DNA of 64,000 nt, from NCBI RefSeq assembly GCF_013522705.1, contig NZ_JAAMRE010000007.1, positions 1 to 64,000 on the forward strand, written 5' to 3'. This stretch comes from Pseudomonas lurida (lineage in GTDB: Bacteria > Pseudomonadota > Gammaproteobacteria > Pseudomonadales > Pseudomonadaceae). The position numbers were made by a program, and so were the translations under genes. The notes beneath the pieces were generated by a model. The model was not told the DNA's origin, searched no databases, and saw nothing but the letters and a program-made list of their open reading frames with translations. Shown here one piece after another: positions 8,705 through 16,568 of this stretch; the stretch's first letter is position 1, and each line of letters starts with the position of its first letter.

Positions 8705-11700
8705 ATGACTACACCCACACCGCCTGCTGTTTATGTGCGCCACAGGGAGTATTTGCACTCCGCTATCGCCTCCGCTGACGAACCGTCTGAAACGCTTGCC
8801 ACCCCTGTGCCCCGACCTATTTCGGCATTCAAGAACGCCTTGGGCGACCACTGCGACCGGCGAACCCTGAGTCGGCGGCTCCAGACCGTCATTCAGCAAC
8901 TCCCGGGCCAGCTCGTGCCCGATGACACGTTAACCCCTGCCAAAGCCAGAGAAAGGATGGAGACCGCGCTCGCCTCGCTCTTGAGCAGCACAACGATGTA
9001 TGTGTGCGAGGACGCCTCCTATCAACCACCCCAGCCGCTGCCGCCCAACCGTCTGGTCAGTCTTGATGCGTACCTTCAAGGCTGTGCGCTGCAGGTGCCC
9101 AAAACCCTGGAAGCGCTGGTCGAGCTGAAAAATGCGCTGTCCGCGCAAGCTCAGGCCCATCCGCTGGGGAACCTCGGCGGTGCCCTGTCCTGGCCGCGAG
9201 CGATGCCCGGTGAAGACCAGAACACCCTCGTCCACCTGCTGCACAGCAATGAAACCGGCTTACAAAGTCTGCCTTTGCCTGAGGGCGGGAAGGGGGCCTT
9301 GGGCTATCTGCTCAGTGGCAGCTCGGTGGTTGAGGCCGACCTCAAACACCCGATGGTCGCGATGGAGAAGCTGCTCGCCTCCCCCAAGGCGCGGGCTTTG
9401 GAGCAAGCCCTGCGGGCGCGGCTGGGCGGTATGCCTGCCGTGGGCTGTAACAGCGATTATGTGATGACGGCGATCCAGTTGGGCCTTGATCCGGAGTCTT
9501 TGGCGGCCCCCGCTCGCAATCACGTTGCCGGTTTTGACTTGGCGAGCAGCCAGTATTGGGGGCAACCGGCCTCAACGGTGGTTGAGGCGCTAGGCAAACA
9601 TTTGATCGAGCAAGGCCGTGTCAGCGCGACGACCGCCCATTTAGGAGCCTATCTGCTGCTGGCCAAGGCTGCTCCTCACTACCTGGTCAAAGACATTCCC
9701 CAAAGCGTGACCTACGGTAGCGTCCTGTGGGCACAATTGACGATGGCCGTGGCCAGGATCGAGGTGCAGACACCCGGACGCACCCTCGCCATGGGGTACG
9801 CCGAGATTCTGCTGGCTGCCGAACAGCTCGATAGCGATGAAACGGTCAGCCAGCCTATCGATTACCAGGCGCTGAGGGATTGGGGCATCGCCAGTGGCTT
9901 TCTCGTCGGCGCGGAACAAGTGCCTTCGGCCAGCGATATGGAGCGCGTGCGAACAGCGTATAACCATCACCTGAGTTCGCTCAAAGACGCCAGTACGTTG
10001 CTGCAAACTGACATTCCCAGTCGCAAGGCGATGGCACTTACCCAGCTCAAGGCCGCGTTTCCCGACCTGGACAGCCACCTCTTTGAGGTGCGCACGCTCC
10101 ACAAAGCACGCTTGAAGGAAGGTCGGCCAGGCCTGTATCCCGGCGAGCGCTCAATGCTGGACGTCGTCATGGAAGGCGGCGCGCTGGGGCCTGAAGATCA
10201 TTGGATAAGCACTGACAAACGGCTACCCGTCCAAAGGTTCTGCGCGCTTTACGAGAAGGGTGGATTGGGGGTTGCCGCGCCCTTCCAGGCTTCATATGAC
10301 GAGGCCCTGAGCGCACTGGAGGACGGTCAGCAACGCCTGGTTCGGCACCTGATCTCCACGTTGCCTTTGGAGGACCGCAGGAACCTGGAAGAGGGCAAGC
10401 TGGAATTCTTCCATACCAACCAATACACAATTGCCGGTGATCTACTCACCCCTCCCGCCCTGCATGTCAGAGGCCACACATTGGAGGTGAAGACCACCAC
10501 CCGAGATGGCCCAAACCTCTACACCATCGACACGCGCAGAGGTGTCATCGAAAAAGAGAACTTCCTGCTACGCCGACGTACCGAGCCGTATACCACCCGC
10601 AAAATGGAACAGCGCGAGGCCAATATCCTCTCGCGAACGGCAGTGTTTGACCCCTATGACGGTAAGCGCGCCGCGCATTATGCGCAGCAACCGCAGGGGA
10701 CGGGGCAGCCTGATAGTTTTAATTCCCCTCGCAGCCAGTTGATCGCCGATGTTTTCGTCAAATCACTGGACCTGAACAACGCCGATCTACTGCAGGAGGC
10801 CAGAGGGGTCACTTCGTATGATCAAGACCGCAGCCGAAACCACGCGATTTCCGAGTTCTTTCTGAACCTCATCCCTTTACGCTCGGCCATCGTCAACTTT
10901 CAAAACGGCAGTGTCGGGCAGGGCCTCTTCGACTTGGGCATGGATGTGGTCGGCCTGGTCACCCTGGGTGCCGGCAAGGCTGCGCAAGCGGGCAAGGCAT
11001 TGGGTAAAACTCTGTCAACGGCGAGCAGGCTGGCCAAGGCCGCGCGGTTCGTCGGCGCGACTGTGGTTGAGGCGTTCAACCCCTTGAGCGGTCTGGGCGA
11101 TCTGGCATTGGTCGGTGGCCGCTTGGCGTTGAGAGGTGGTCGTACTGTGGTGAATCACCTCAAGGGTGCCACCGGTAGCTATGACCTGCTCAAAATTGCC
11201 AGCAAGCAATACGGTGACGTGGCAACGGGCAGCTTCAAAGTGGCTGGTGAACGTGTTGAAGGCGCAGCGACGCTGCACAATGGCAAATGGTATGCCCTGG
11301 ACGCGCAGGCCATGCGGCCTTATGGCCGTCCGCTCGAAGATTTTGTACCGGCTGCCCGCGCAGTGGAGGGCAAGGTGACCCTGTTGCCGAAGGCGCCGGA
11401 CGCTGAGCTGAGTAATGCGTTGTTTGGCTCATTCAACGTGCCCGAAGCGAAGATCGCCGGGTGTCCACGCAACAGCCAGGGGGTGTATGTCGCCGCCGAT
11501 GGCCACGTATCGCATATTCGCCACACCGACAGCACGGGCCGGACAGCTGTTTACGAAGTCCGACAGGTCACGCGCACCGAGGATGGCAGGGTGCAGGCGC
11601 GGGTTTATCACAACAATCGACAAACGTCGTTGCTGGTTGAGCATGTCCAGGGTGATCAATGGCAGCGACTGGGAGCCCGTGGGGGGAGTCCGGCTTCAGT

Positions 11701-12208
11701 GAAAGCGGACCTGGGACGTGAGATTGGGCGAGGTACCGAAGGCGTCGTCTATGAGAGTCTCGATGGGCGTAGTGCCTATAAGGACATGGGGGCTACGAGC
11801 TCCGACGTTCTGCCCGACTACACGAGGCATGAAACCCGAGCGCTGAACCAATATTACGGAGAGGGTTTTGCCACGGCGATTCTTGAGGATGGCCGCTCAT
11901 ATATCAAAATGCCGAAACTGGACGGCGTCAGCATGGCGAAAATTGAAAAGCGCAGTTTGCCCCCAGAGGTTCGAACCTTACTTGAGGACGCATTGAACGG
12001 GATGGAAGCCAAGGGCGTTTATCACCAGGATCTGCAGTTGAAGAACCTTTTATATTCCTCCAGAGACAACAAAATCTATCCGGTTGATATTCAGTCGCTA
12101 CCGCCTGAACTGATGGTGCCGGGCGAGGCGCTTTATGAGATGGAAATCGCGGCGTATACGCGCAGCAAGAACGATCTCAAGAGACGCTTGAGTGAGCTGC
12201 TTGCCTAG
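8705..12208 (+). CDS. Large toxin/effector-like protein with C-terminal OspG-type minimal kinase domain
   Basis: 1167 residues without a signal peptide. Residues 1-700 are mostly helical and resemble the N-terminal parts of large pseudomonad toxins annotated as dermonecrotic-toxin or DUF6543-like. Residues about 714-765 form a hydrophobic, Gly/Ala-rich stretch (R-S-A-I-V-N-F, then V-V-G-L-V-T-L-G-A-G) that could insert in or cross a membrane. The C-terminus is a compact kinase fold: glycine loop G-R-E-I-G-R-G-T-E-G (1004-1013), ATP lysine Lys1026 (A-Y-K-D), possible helix-C Glu1043, catalytic loop H-Q-D-L-Q-L-K-N (1107-1114, Asp1109 and Asn1114), and Asp1128 in V-D-I-Q in place of DFG. Only 39 residues follow, so the activation segment and most of the C-lobe are missing, as in the secreted kinases OspG, NleH and HopBF1. 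Secretion and host targeting are inferred; no immunity or chaperone gene is adjacent. Confidence 0.75.
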   Translation: MTTPTPPAVYVRHREYLHSAIASADEPSETLATPVPRPISAFKNALGDHCDRRTLSRRLQTVIQQLPGQLVPDDTLTPAKARERMETALASLLSSTTMYVCEDASYQPPQPLPPNRLVSLDAYLQGCALQVPKTLEALVELKNALSAQAQAHPLGNLGGALSWPRAMPGEDQNTLVHLLHSNETGLQSLPLPEGGKGALGYLLSGSSVVEADLKHPMVAMEKLLASPKARALEQALRARLGGMPAVGCNSDYVMTAIQLGLDPESLAAPARNHVAGFDLASSQYWGQPASTVVEALGKHLIEQGRVSATTAHLGAYLLLAKAAPHYLVKDIPQSVTYGSVLWAQLTMAVARIEVQTPGRTLAMGYAEILLAAEQLDSDETVSQPIDYQALRDWGIASGFLVGAEQVPSASDMERVRTAYNHHLSSLKDASTLLQTDIPSRKAMALTQLKAAFPDLDSHLFEVRTLHKARLKEGRPGLYPGERSMLDVVMEGGALGPEDHWISTDKRLPVQRFCALYEKGGLGVAAPFQASYDEALSALEDGQQRLVRHLISTLPLEDRRNLEEGKLEFFHTNQYTIAGDLLTPPALHVRGHTLEVKTTTRDGPNLYTIDTRRGVIEKENFLLRRRTEPYTTRKMEQREANILSRTAVFDPYDGKRAAHYAQQPQGTGQPDSFNSPRSQLIADVFVKSLDLNNADLLQEARGVTSYDQDRSRNHAISEFFLNLIPLRSAIVNFQNGSVGQGLFDLGMDVVGLVTLGAGKAAQAGKALGKTLSTASRLAKAARFVGATVVEAFNPLSGLGDLALVGGRLALRGGRTVVNHLKGATGSYDLLKIASKQYGDVATGSFKVAGERVEGAATLHNGKWYALDAQAMRPYGRPLEDFVPAARAVEGKVTLLPKAPDAELSNALFGSFNVPEAKIAGCPRNSQGVYVAADGHVSHIRHTDSTGRTAVYEVRQVTRTEDGRVQARVYHNNRQTSLLVEHVQGDQWQRLGARGGSPASVKADLGREIGRGTEGVVYESLDGRSAYKDMGATSSDVLPDYTRHETRALNQYYGEGFATAILEDGRSYIKMPKLDGVSMAKIEKRSLPPEVRTLLEDALNGMEAKGVYHQDLQLKNLLYSSRDNKIYPVDIQSLPPELMVPGEALYEMEIAAYTRSKNDLKRRLSELLA

Positions 12209-12231
12209 TCGACAGGGGCAGAAAAGCCCGT

Positions 12232-12264
12232 GCACTTGAATGCGCCGCACATTCAAACGTGTGC
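12232..12264 (+). terminator. Possible terminator hairpin after the kinase-effector gene
   Basis: GCAC-TTGAATG pairs with CATTCAA-(ACGT)-GTGC across a seven-base loop, 24 bases past the stop. There is no U-run, so termination efficiency is uncertain. Confidence 0.35.
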
Positions 12265-12324
12265 CTGCCGGGGAGGGGCAGCGCTGACAAAGTATCACCT
12301 GGCCCATCCCCGACACGCTTAGCC

Positions 12325-12909
12325 TTAATGGCTGAAATCGCCCTCCGATACCAACTCGCTCAACGGTTTGCGCGGGCTGGGCGCTTCACGGCCTTGCAAG
12401 TACTCCGGCAAGGTCGCCTTGTCCCCCAGCTTGCCGATCGCCACCGCCGCATGCAGGGCATAGCCTTCTGGGATCTTCAACTCGTTGCGGGTCAGTTCCT
12501 GATCGAAGCCGGCCATGCCGTGGGTGTGCCAGCCACTGAGGCTGGCTTGCAGCGCCAGGTGGCCCCAGGCCGATCCGGTGTCGAACGTATGCCACAGTGC
12601 CGGGGTTTCTTCGCTGGCGCCGGGGGCGACAAAGTCGGTTTTCGAGGCAATGATCACTAAGGCCGAGGCGTGCTGTGCCCAGCTGCGGTTGAATTCGTTG
12701 AGCAGGCCCAGGAAGCGTTCCCAGTCCGGTGTGTCGCGGCGAGCGTAGAGAAAACGCCAGGGTTGCGAGTTGTAGGCCGACGGCGCCCAGCGTGCGGCTT
12801 CGAAGAAACTCAGCAGGGTTTCCTTCGAGATGTTTTCGCCGGTGAACGCGCGCGGCGACCAGCGGTCGGTGAACTGGGGATGGATCGGGTAGTCGGCAAC
12901 GCGGGTCAT
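12325..12909 (-). CDS. Nitroreductase family protein
   Basis: 194 residues of the FMN-dependent nitroreductase fold. The N-terminal R-W-S-P-R-A-F (about 16-22) and A-P-S-A-Y-N-S-Q-P-W-R-F (42-53) motifs bind FMN phosphate and ring, the G-S-A-W-G-H-L-A-L-Q-A helix is the dimer/FMN helix, and A-V-A-I-G-K-L-G near the C-terminus closes the site. These are NAD(P)H-dependent oxidoreductases of broad specificity (nitroaromatics, quinones, enones). Length is normal for the small, nfsB-like class. It is convergent with the upstream kinase-effector gene and divergent from ycgN. Confidence 0.9.
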   Translation of the reverse strand: MTRVADYPIHPQFTDRWSPRAFTGENISKETLLSFFEAARWAPSAYNSQPWRFLYARRDTPDWERFLGLLNEFNRSWAQHASALVIIASKTDFVAPGASEETPALWHTFDTGSAWGHLALQASLSGWHTHGMAGFDQELTRNELKIPEGYALHAAVAIGKLGDKATLPEYLQGREAPSPRKPLSELVSEGDFSH

Positions 12910-13062
12910 AGGTGGTTCCTGATCGTCAATTCGATGCTCAAAGCTACTGCGCGCCCGCTAGACTGACAAGTCTTGCAACACCGCCAGTCGTAAGCGCTTG
13001 GCCGCGGACGGCCATCGCACTAGACTGGCGGCCCTTTTACCGACCGATACCCACGTAGAGCC

Positions 13063-13512
13063 ATGGCCGCCAAAGTCGAACCTTTCTGGATACGCAAGAC
13101 CCTCGAACAGCTCGACCAGGAGGAATGGGAGTCGCTGTGCGACGGCTGTGGCTTGTGCTGCCTGCAAAAACTTGAAGACGAAGACGACAACAGCGTTTAT
13201 TACACGCGCATCGCCTGCAAGTTGCTGGACCTGAAAACCTGCCAGTGCACCGACTACCCCAATCGACGCGCGTCGGTGCCGGACTGCATCCAGCTCACCC
13301 CGGGCCAGGCCGACCAATTCAAATGGCTGCCGCCCACCTGCGGTTATCGCCTGGTGAGCGAACGCAAGGATTTGCCGCTGTGGCACCACCTGGTGTGCGG
13401 CGACCGCGACGCCGTGCATCACGAACGTATTTCCCAGTCCGGACGCATGCTCAGCGAAGGCAGCGTGCCCGAAGACGACTGGGAGGATTACCTGATCTTC
13501 CGCGCTGGCTGA
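13063..13512 (+). CDS. ycgN: YcgN family cysteine-cluster protein (UPF0260)
   Basis: 149 residues. The N-terminal C-D-G-C-G-L-C-C (27-34) plus later cysteines (C-K-L, C-Q-C-T-D-Y-P, V-P-D-C-I, P-T-C-G-Y-R, V-C-G-D) form the conserved cluster expected to bind a metal or Fe-S centre in the YkgJ/YcgN group. Biochemical function is unsettled. The start at 13063 (M-A-A-K-V-E-P-F-W) matches family N-termini. The next gene begins 11 bases after the stop and is probably co-transcribed. Confidence 0.92.
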   Translation: MAAKVEPFWIRKTLEQLDQEEWESLCDGCGLCCLQKLEDEDDNSVYYTRIACKLLDLKTCQCTDYPNRRASVPDCIQLTPGQADQFKWLPPTCGYRLVSERKDLPLWHHLVCGDRDAVHHERISQSGRMLSEGSVPEDDWEDYLIFRAG

Positions 13513-13523
13513 GAGGAATGTGT

Positions 13524-14744
13524 ATGAAGGTTGCAGCCAAGCTGGCGGCGGGCCTGATGGTGCTGGCCATCAGCAGTGCGGCGTGGAGCGCCCGGAAAGT
13601 CGACCTGGATTACCACGTCAAACTGTTGCCCCAGACCGAACAGGCCGAAGTCCGCGTGAGCCTGTCCCAAGGTTCGGCGGTGCGTAGCCTGGATTTCGAC
13701 CTGGGCCACGACGGCACCTACAGCGATTTCAAGGCCGACGGGCAATGGAAAGTCACGGGCCACCGCGGCCTGTGGCAACCGAGCGCCGACAAGGCCAGCC
13801 TGACCTACCGGGTCCGCCTCACCCAGGCGCGTAAACCCGGTGTGTATGAAGCGCGCGTGACCCCAGGTTGGGCGATGTTCCGTGGTGAGGACCTGGTGCC
13901 CACCGCGCGGCTCGACCAGCAGGATGGCGTCGAGCTGGTCTCGCGCCTGATGTTCGAGTTGCCGGCCGGCTGGAAGAGCATCGAAACCGCCTGGCCGCGC
14001 ATCGGCAAACACAAGTTCCGTGTCGACAACGTTTCGCGCCTGTTTGACCGTCCCACCGGCTGGATGCTTGCCGGCAACCTCGGCAGTCGCCGCGTGCGCC
14101 TGGGTGAAACCGAAGTCACGGTGGCATCGCCCAAAGCGCAGGGCATGCGGCGCATGGATGTGCTGACGTTGCTGACTTTCGTCTGGCCCCAGGTCGAAGC
14201 CGCCTTCCCGCGCCATCCGGCCAAGCTGCTGGTGGTTGGAGCCAGCGACCCGATGCGCCGCGGCGCGTTTTCAGCGCGCGATTCGATCTTTCTCAACAGC
14301 CGTACGCCGCTGGTCAGTGAAAACGGCGGCAGCCCGTTGATCCGTGAGGTGGTACAGGCGATTGGCCGTTTCAATGACCATGACAGCAGTGACTGGATCA
14401 GCGAAGGGATGGGCGAGTTCTACGCCATCGAACTGTTGCGCCGTGCAGGCGGCGTGACCGATGAGCGGTATCAGGCGATACAGGCGCGGTTGGCCAGGGA
14501 AAGCAAGGATGTCACTAGCCTGCGCGGCGAACACGTCAGCGGCGCAACGGTGTCACGGGCAGTGCTGGTGCTGCAGGAACTGGATCGGGAGATCCGGGTG
14601 AAAACCCATAACAAGCGCTCCCTCGATGATCTCGCGCAGGCGGTGATGCGCGCCGACCGCATCACCACGGCGGAGTTTGTGCAGCTGGCTGAAAACATCA
14701 TCGGCGAATCGTCGGTAGTCCTCGATTCCAAGCTTCTGCGCTGA
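13524..14744 (+). CDS. Exported M61/M1 peptidase-like protein lacking zinc ligands
   Basis: 406 residues. The signal peptide ends at about residue 22 (S-S-A-A-W-S-A), followed by a beta-rich N-terminal domain like that preceding gluzincin peptidase domains. The catalytic helix that should read H-E-x-x-H is R274-E-V-V-Q278, and the downstream W-I-S-E-G (291-295) keeps the shape of the W-x-x-E-G third-ligand motif of M1/M61 aminopeptidases. Both zinc histidines are therefore replaced, so it is predicted to be catalytically dead or to use another chemistry. The start at 13524 is chosen because GAGAGGAATG lies just upstream and the signal peptide starts there. It is probably in an operon with ycgN. 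No experimentally defined function is recognised. Confidence 0.7.
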   Translation: MKVAAKLAAGLMVLAISSAAWSARKVDLDYHVKLLPQTEQAEVRVSLSQGSAVRSLDFDLGHDGTYSDFKADGQWKVTGHRGLWQPSADKASLTYRVRLTQARKPGVYEARVTPGWAMFRGEDLVPTARLDQQDGVELVSRLMFELPAGWKSIETAWPRIGKHKFRVDNVSRLFDRPTGWMLAGNLGSRRVRLGETEVTVASPKAQGMRRMDVLTLLTFVWPQVEAAFPRHPAKLLVVGASDPMRRGAFSARDSIFLNSRTPLVSENGGSPLIREVVQAIGRFNDHDSSDWISEGMGEFYAIELLRRAGGVTDERYQAIQARLARESKDVTSLRGEHVSGATVSRAVLVLQELDREIRVKTHNKRSLDDLAQAVMRADRITTAEFVQLAENIIGESSVVLDSKLLR

Positions 14745-14768
14745 TCCTCAACCCTGTACAGATCCCTC

Positions 14769-14796
14769 TGCAGGAGGAGGCTCGCCACCTCCTGCA
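14769..14796 (+). terminator. Hairpin between convergent genes
   Basis: TGCAGGAGG and CCTCCTGCA pair perfectly (nine base pairs) across a ten-base loop, 25 bases after the stop of the peptidase-like gene and 35 bases before the end of the opposing gene. The tail ATTCATTTG is only moderately T-rich. Confidence 0.5.
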
Positions 14797-14830
14797 TTCA
14801 TTTGTAACTCCAGCAGCTCAGCTGTCGGGA

Positions 14831-15181
14831 TCAGCCAGTGGTTTTAACCGCTTTTTCGGCGGCCACTTCCGCACGGGTCTTGAGATTCTTCAACTCTTCC
14901 CCGGCACGTTCGATCTTGGTGCGCACGCTGTTCATTTCACGGCGGCCCTGCTCGAGTTTGTCCTTGAGCGAGCTGTGCCCGGTAAAGCCACGGGCCAGCG
15001 CCACGCCGCCAATCGCCACCTGAATCAGACCAAAAATGCCACCACGGCGCAGGCCTTTGCCGACCATCATCACGCCGCCGGCCACCGAGCCGATGCGTTC
15101 CCAACCGTGCACATTCTGCGTCGGCTGAGTCTGGAACGGCGTGTGTTCGATGACGGGGCGCAAGGTTGTGCTGTCGCTCAT
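14831..15181 (-). CDS. DUF2892-type inner membrane protein
   Basis: 116 residues. A polar N-terminus leads to W-E-R-I-G-S-V-A-G-G and two glycine-rich hydrophobic segments (about 33-45 and 50-68, the second F-G-L-I-Q-V-A-I-G-G-V-A-L), the pattern of the YgaP-like DUF2892 membrane family. A charged C-terminal coiled-coil helix follows (about 75-112). The start ATG at 15181 has AGAGAG just upstream. Function is unknown. It lies about 70 bases downstream of the SPOUT methyltransferase gene on the same strand. Confidence 0.75.
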   Translation of the reverse strand: MSDSTTLRPVIEHTPFQTQPTQNVHGWERIGSVAGGVMMVGKGLRRGGIFGLIQVAIGGVALARGFTGHSSLKDKLEQGRREMNSVRTKIERAGEELKNLKTRAEVAAEKAVKTTG

Positions 15182-15248
15182 GATCTCTCTCCAACAAGGG
15201 CAAGTGTCTGCAGATGACTGCCGGCAGGCGCCGGATGTTCCGAAAAAA

Positions 15249-15716
15249 TCAGTACTTGGGGCCCGAACGGGTGTTGTTGCCCTTGGCCAACCGGTCGTAG
15301 AGCACCACGTTGACGGTGGCGGCAAGGTTCATGCAACCGGTGGTGGGGATGTACACCACGTCTTCGCACCAGTCGCGGATATCCTTATCCAGCGAGCCAT
15401 CTTCCGGGCCGAAGATATACAGCGCACGGTCGGGGTGAGTGTACTCGGGCAGCGGGCGGGCGCCGTCCACCAGTTCCACGGCCACCGGGATGCAGCCCAG
15501 CGGCAGGATCTTTTTCAGGTCGTCGATGCCGATCAGCGGAATATCGTGATGGACCTTCTTGGTGTCGGTGATGAAATCCCGCGCGCGTTCGTAACGCACC
15601 CCGGTGTAAAACACCGACGCCACGCCATAGCAGCCGGCGGCACGCATCACCGAGCCGACGTTTTCGGGGGATTTTGGGTTATACAGACCGATGCAGCTGT
15701 AGCGTTTATTGCCCAC
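15249..15716 (-). CDS. SPOUT (TrmH) family RNA methyltransferase
   Basis: 155 residues with the trefoil-knot RNA 2'-O-methyltransferase pattern: N-P-x-S-P-E-N-V-G-S-V-M-R-A (motif 1, about 13-26), the strand A-L-Y-I-F-G-P-E-D-G-S-L (motif 2, about 97-108) and I-P-T-T-G-C-M-N-L-A-A-T-V-N-V-V-L-Y (motif 3, SAM binding). The target RNA is not known; the short length without an extra RNA-binding domain resembles TrmL more than TrmH. The start is GTG at 15716 (M-G-N-K-R-Y). Upstream lies a REP cluster. Confidence 0.88.
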   Translation of the reverse strand: MGNKRYSCIGLYNPKSPENVGSVMRAAGCYGVASVFYTGVRYERARDFITDTKKVHHDIPLIGIDDLKKILPLGCIPVAVELVDGARPLPEYTHPDRALYIFGPEDGSLDKDIRDWCEDVVYIPTTGCMNLAATVNVVLYDRLAKGNNTRSGPKY

Positions 15717-15787
15717 GGGGAAGGGTGCCTTGAAGAAAAGCGGCGATTATACGGCCTGAAGGGGATATCGTGCTTGGGCCAGCGCTG

Positions 15788-16025
15788 TCGGGGGGCAAGC
15801 CCCAATGCCGGTCAGTTAAGAGACGGAACGGGCAACCAGTAACCTGTGGCGAGCGGGCTTGCCCCGCGTTGGGCTGCGAAGCAGCCCCAAAACATAGTCC
15901 CGGAACTGCCTGGCATACTGCGACGCTCCTATTGGGGCTGCTGCGCAGCCCAGCGCGGGGCAAGCCCGCTCACCACCGTTACAGTGTTCCTCCTTAACTG
16001 ACTGGCATTTGGGCAAGCCCCCTCT
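15788..16025. repeat. Nested inverted REP cluster
   Basis: The outer arms are the 17-base AATGCCGGTCAGTTAAG (15804-15820) and its near complement at 15993-16009, each flanked by GGGGCAAGCCCC-type REP sequence. Inside is a 39-base near-perfect inverted repeat at 15852-15890 and 15932-15970 (core AGCGGGCTTGCCCCGCG, then a GGGCTGCG hairpin). This fills the ~370 bases between the SPOUT gene and the HNH gene. Short ORFs in both strands here simply read through the repeat and are not genes. Confidence 0.8.
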
Positions 16026-16086
16026 CACCTGTCTATTGTGAGCCCCTTCATCTGTGGGAGGCAGGCGCAACGGACGACGACAATCT

Positions 16087-16464
16087 TCAGTCGTCTTTCT
16101 TCATCAACCCCGCCAATGCCGCGAACGGGTTGTGGGTGGCCTTGGCAATCGTCGGGCTGCTGGTGGAGCCTTCGCCGAAGTACTGCTGGTCGGTGTAGCG
16201 CGAGTGCTCGTTGTCATGGCAATACAGACACAGCAATTCCCAGTTGGAGCCGTCCTGGGGATTGTCATCATGATTGTGGTTGCGGTGGTGTACCGTCAGT
16301 TCACTCAGGCGCTTGCCGGAGAATTCGCGGGCGCAGCGGCCGCACACGTGCGGGTACATCTTCAGCGCTTTGTCGCGGTAGCCCATTTCGCGGTCGCGCT
16401 GGGCATCGGCGAGGATGCGGTCCAGCTTGGCGGTGTGGGAGGGCGGGTTGCTCGAGCTCATCAT
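16087..16464 (-). CDS. yajD: YajD family HNH endonuclease-like protein
   Basis: 125 residues. The HNH/zinc core consists of C-G-R-C (41-44), L-T-V-H-H-R-N-H-N (about 56-64, catalytic His pair), N-W-E-L-L-C-L-Y-C-H-D-N-E-H (second CxxC and final His). It matches the stand-alone YajD family, small DNA-nicking-type proteins of unknown cellular role and usually chromosomal rather than mobile. Two adjacent start methionines exist (16464 and 16461). The C-terminal ~35 residues are low-complexity (G-S-T-S-S-P-T-I-A-K) as in homologues. Confidence 0.9.
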   Translation of the reverse strand: MMSSSNPPSHTAKLDRILADAQRDREMGYRDKALKMYPHVCGRCAREFSGKRLSELTVHHRNHNHDDNPQDGSNWELLCLYCHDNEHSRYTDQQYFGEGSTSSPTIAKATHNPFAALAGLMKKDD

Positions 16465-16568
16465 GGCTCCTGGCTATAAGGTGGGTCACGGACAGTGTTG
16501 ATTCTAGCCGCTCGCGCCGCAAATGACCGCTAGGTTCGATTCACTTTATCGATAAGGAATGGGAAGTC

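Noticed and set aside
15706..16070. Short ORFs in both strands between the SPOUT and HNH genes
   Set aside because: They read through the inverted REP cluster and mirror each other, so they are repeat artefacts.
16087..16464. HNH gene as part of a homing or mobile element
   Set aside because: YajD-type proteins are ordinary chromosomal genes and no intron, intein or phage sequence is near.
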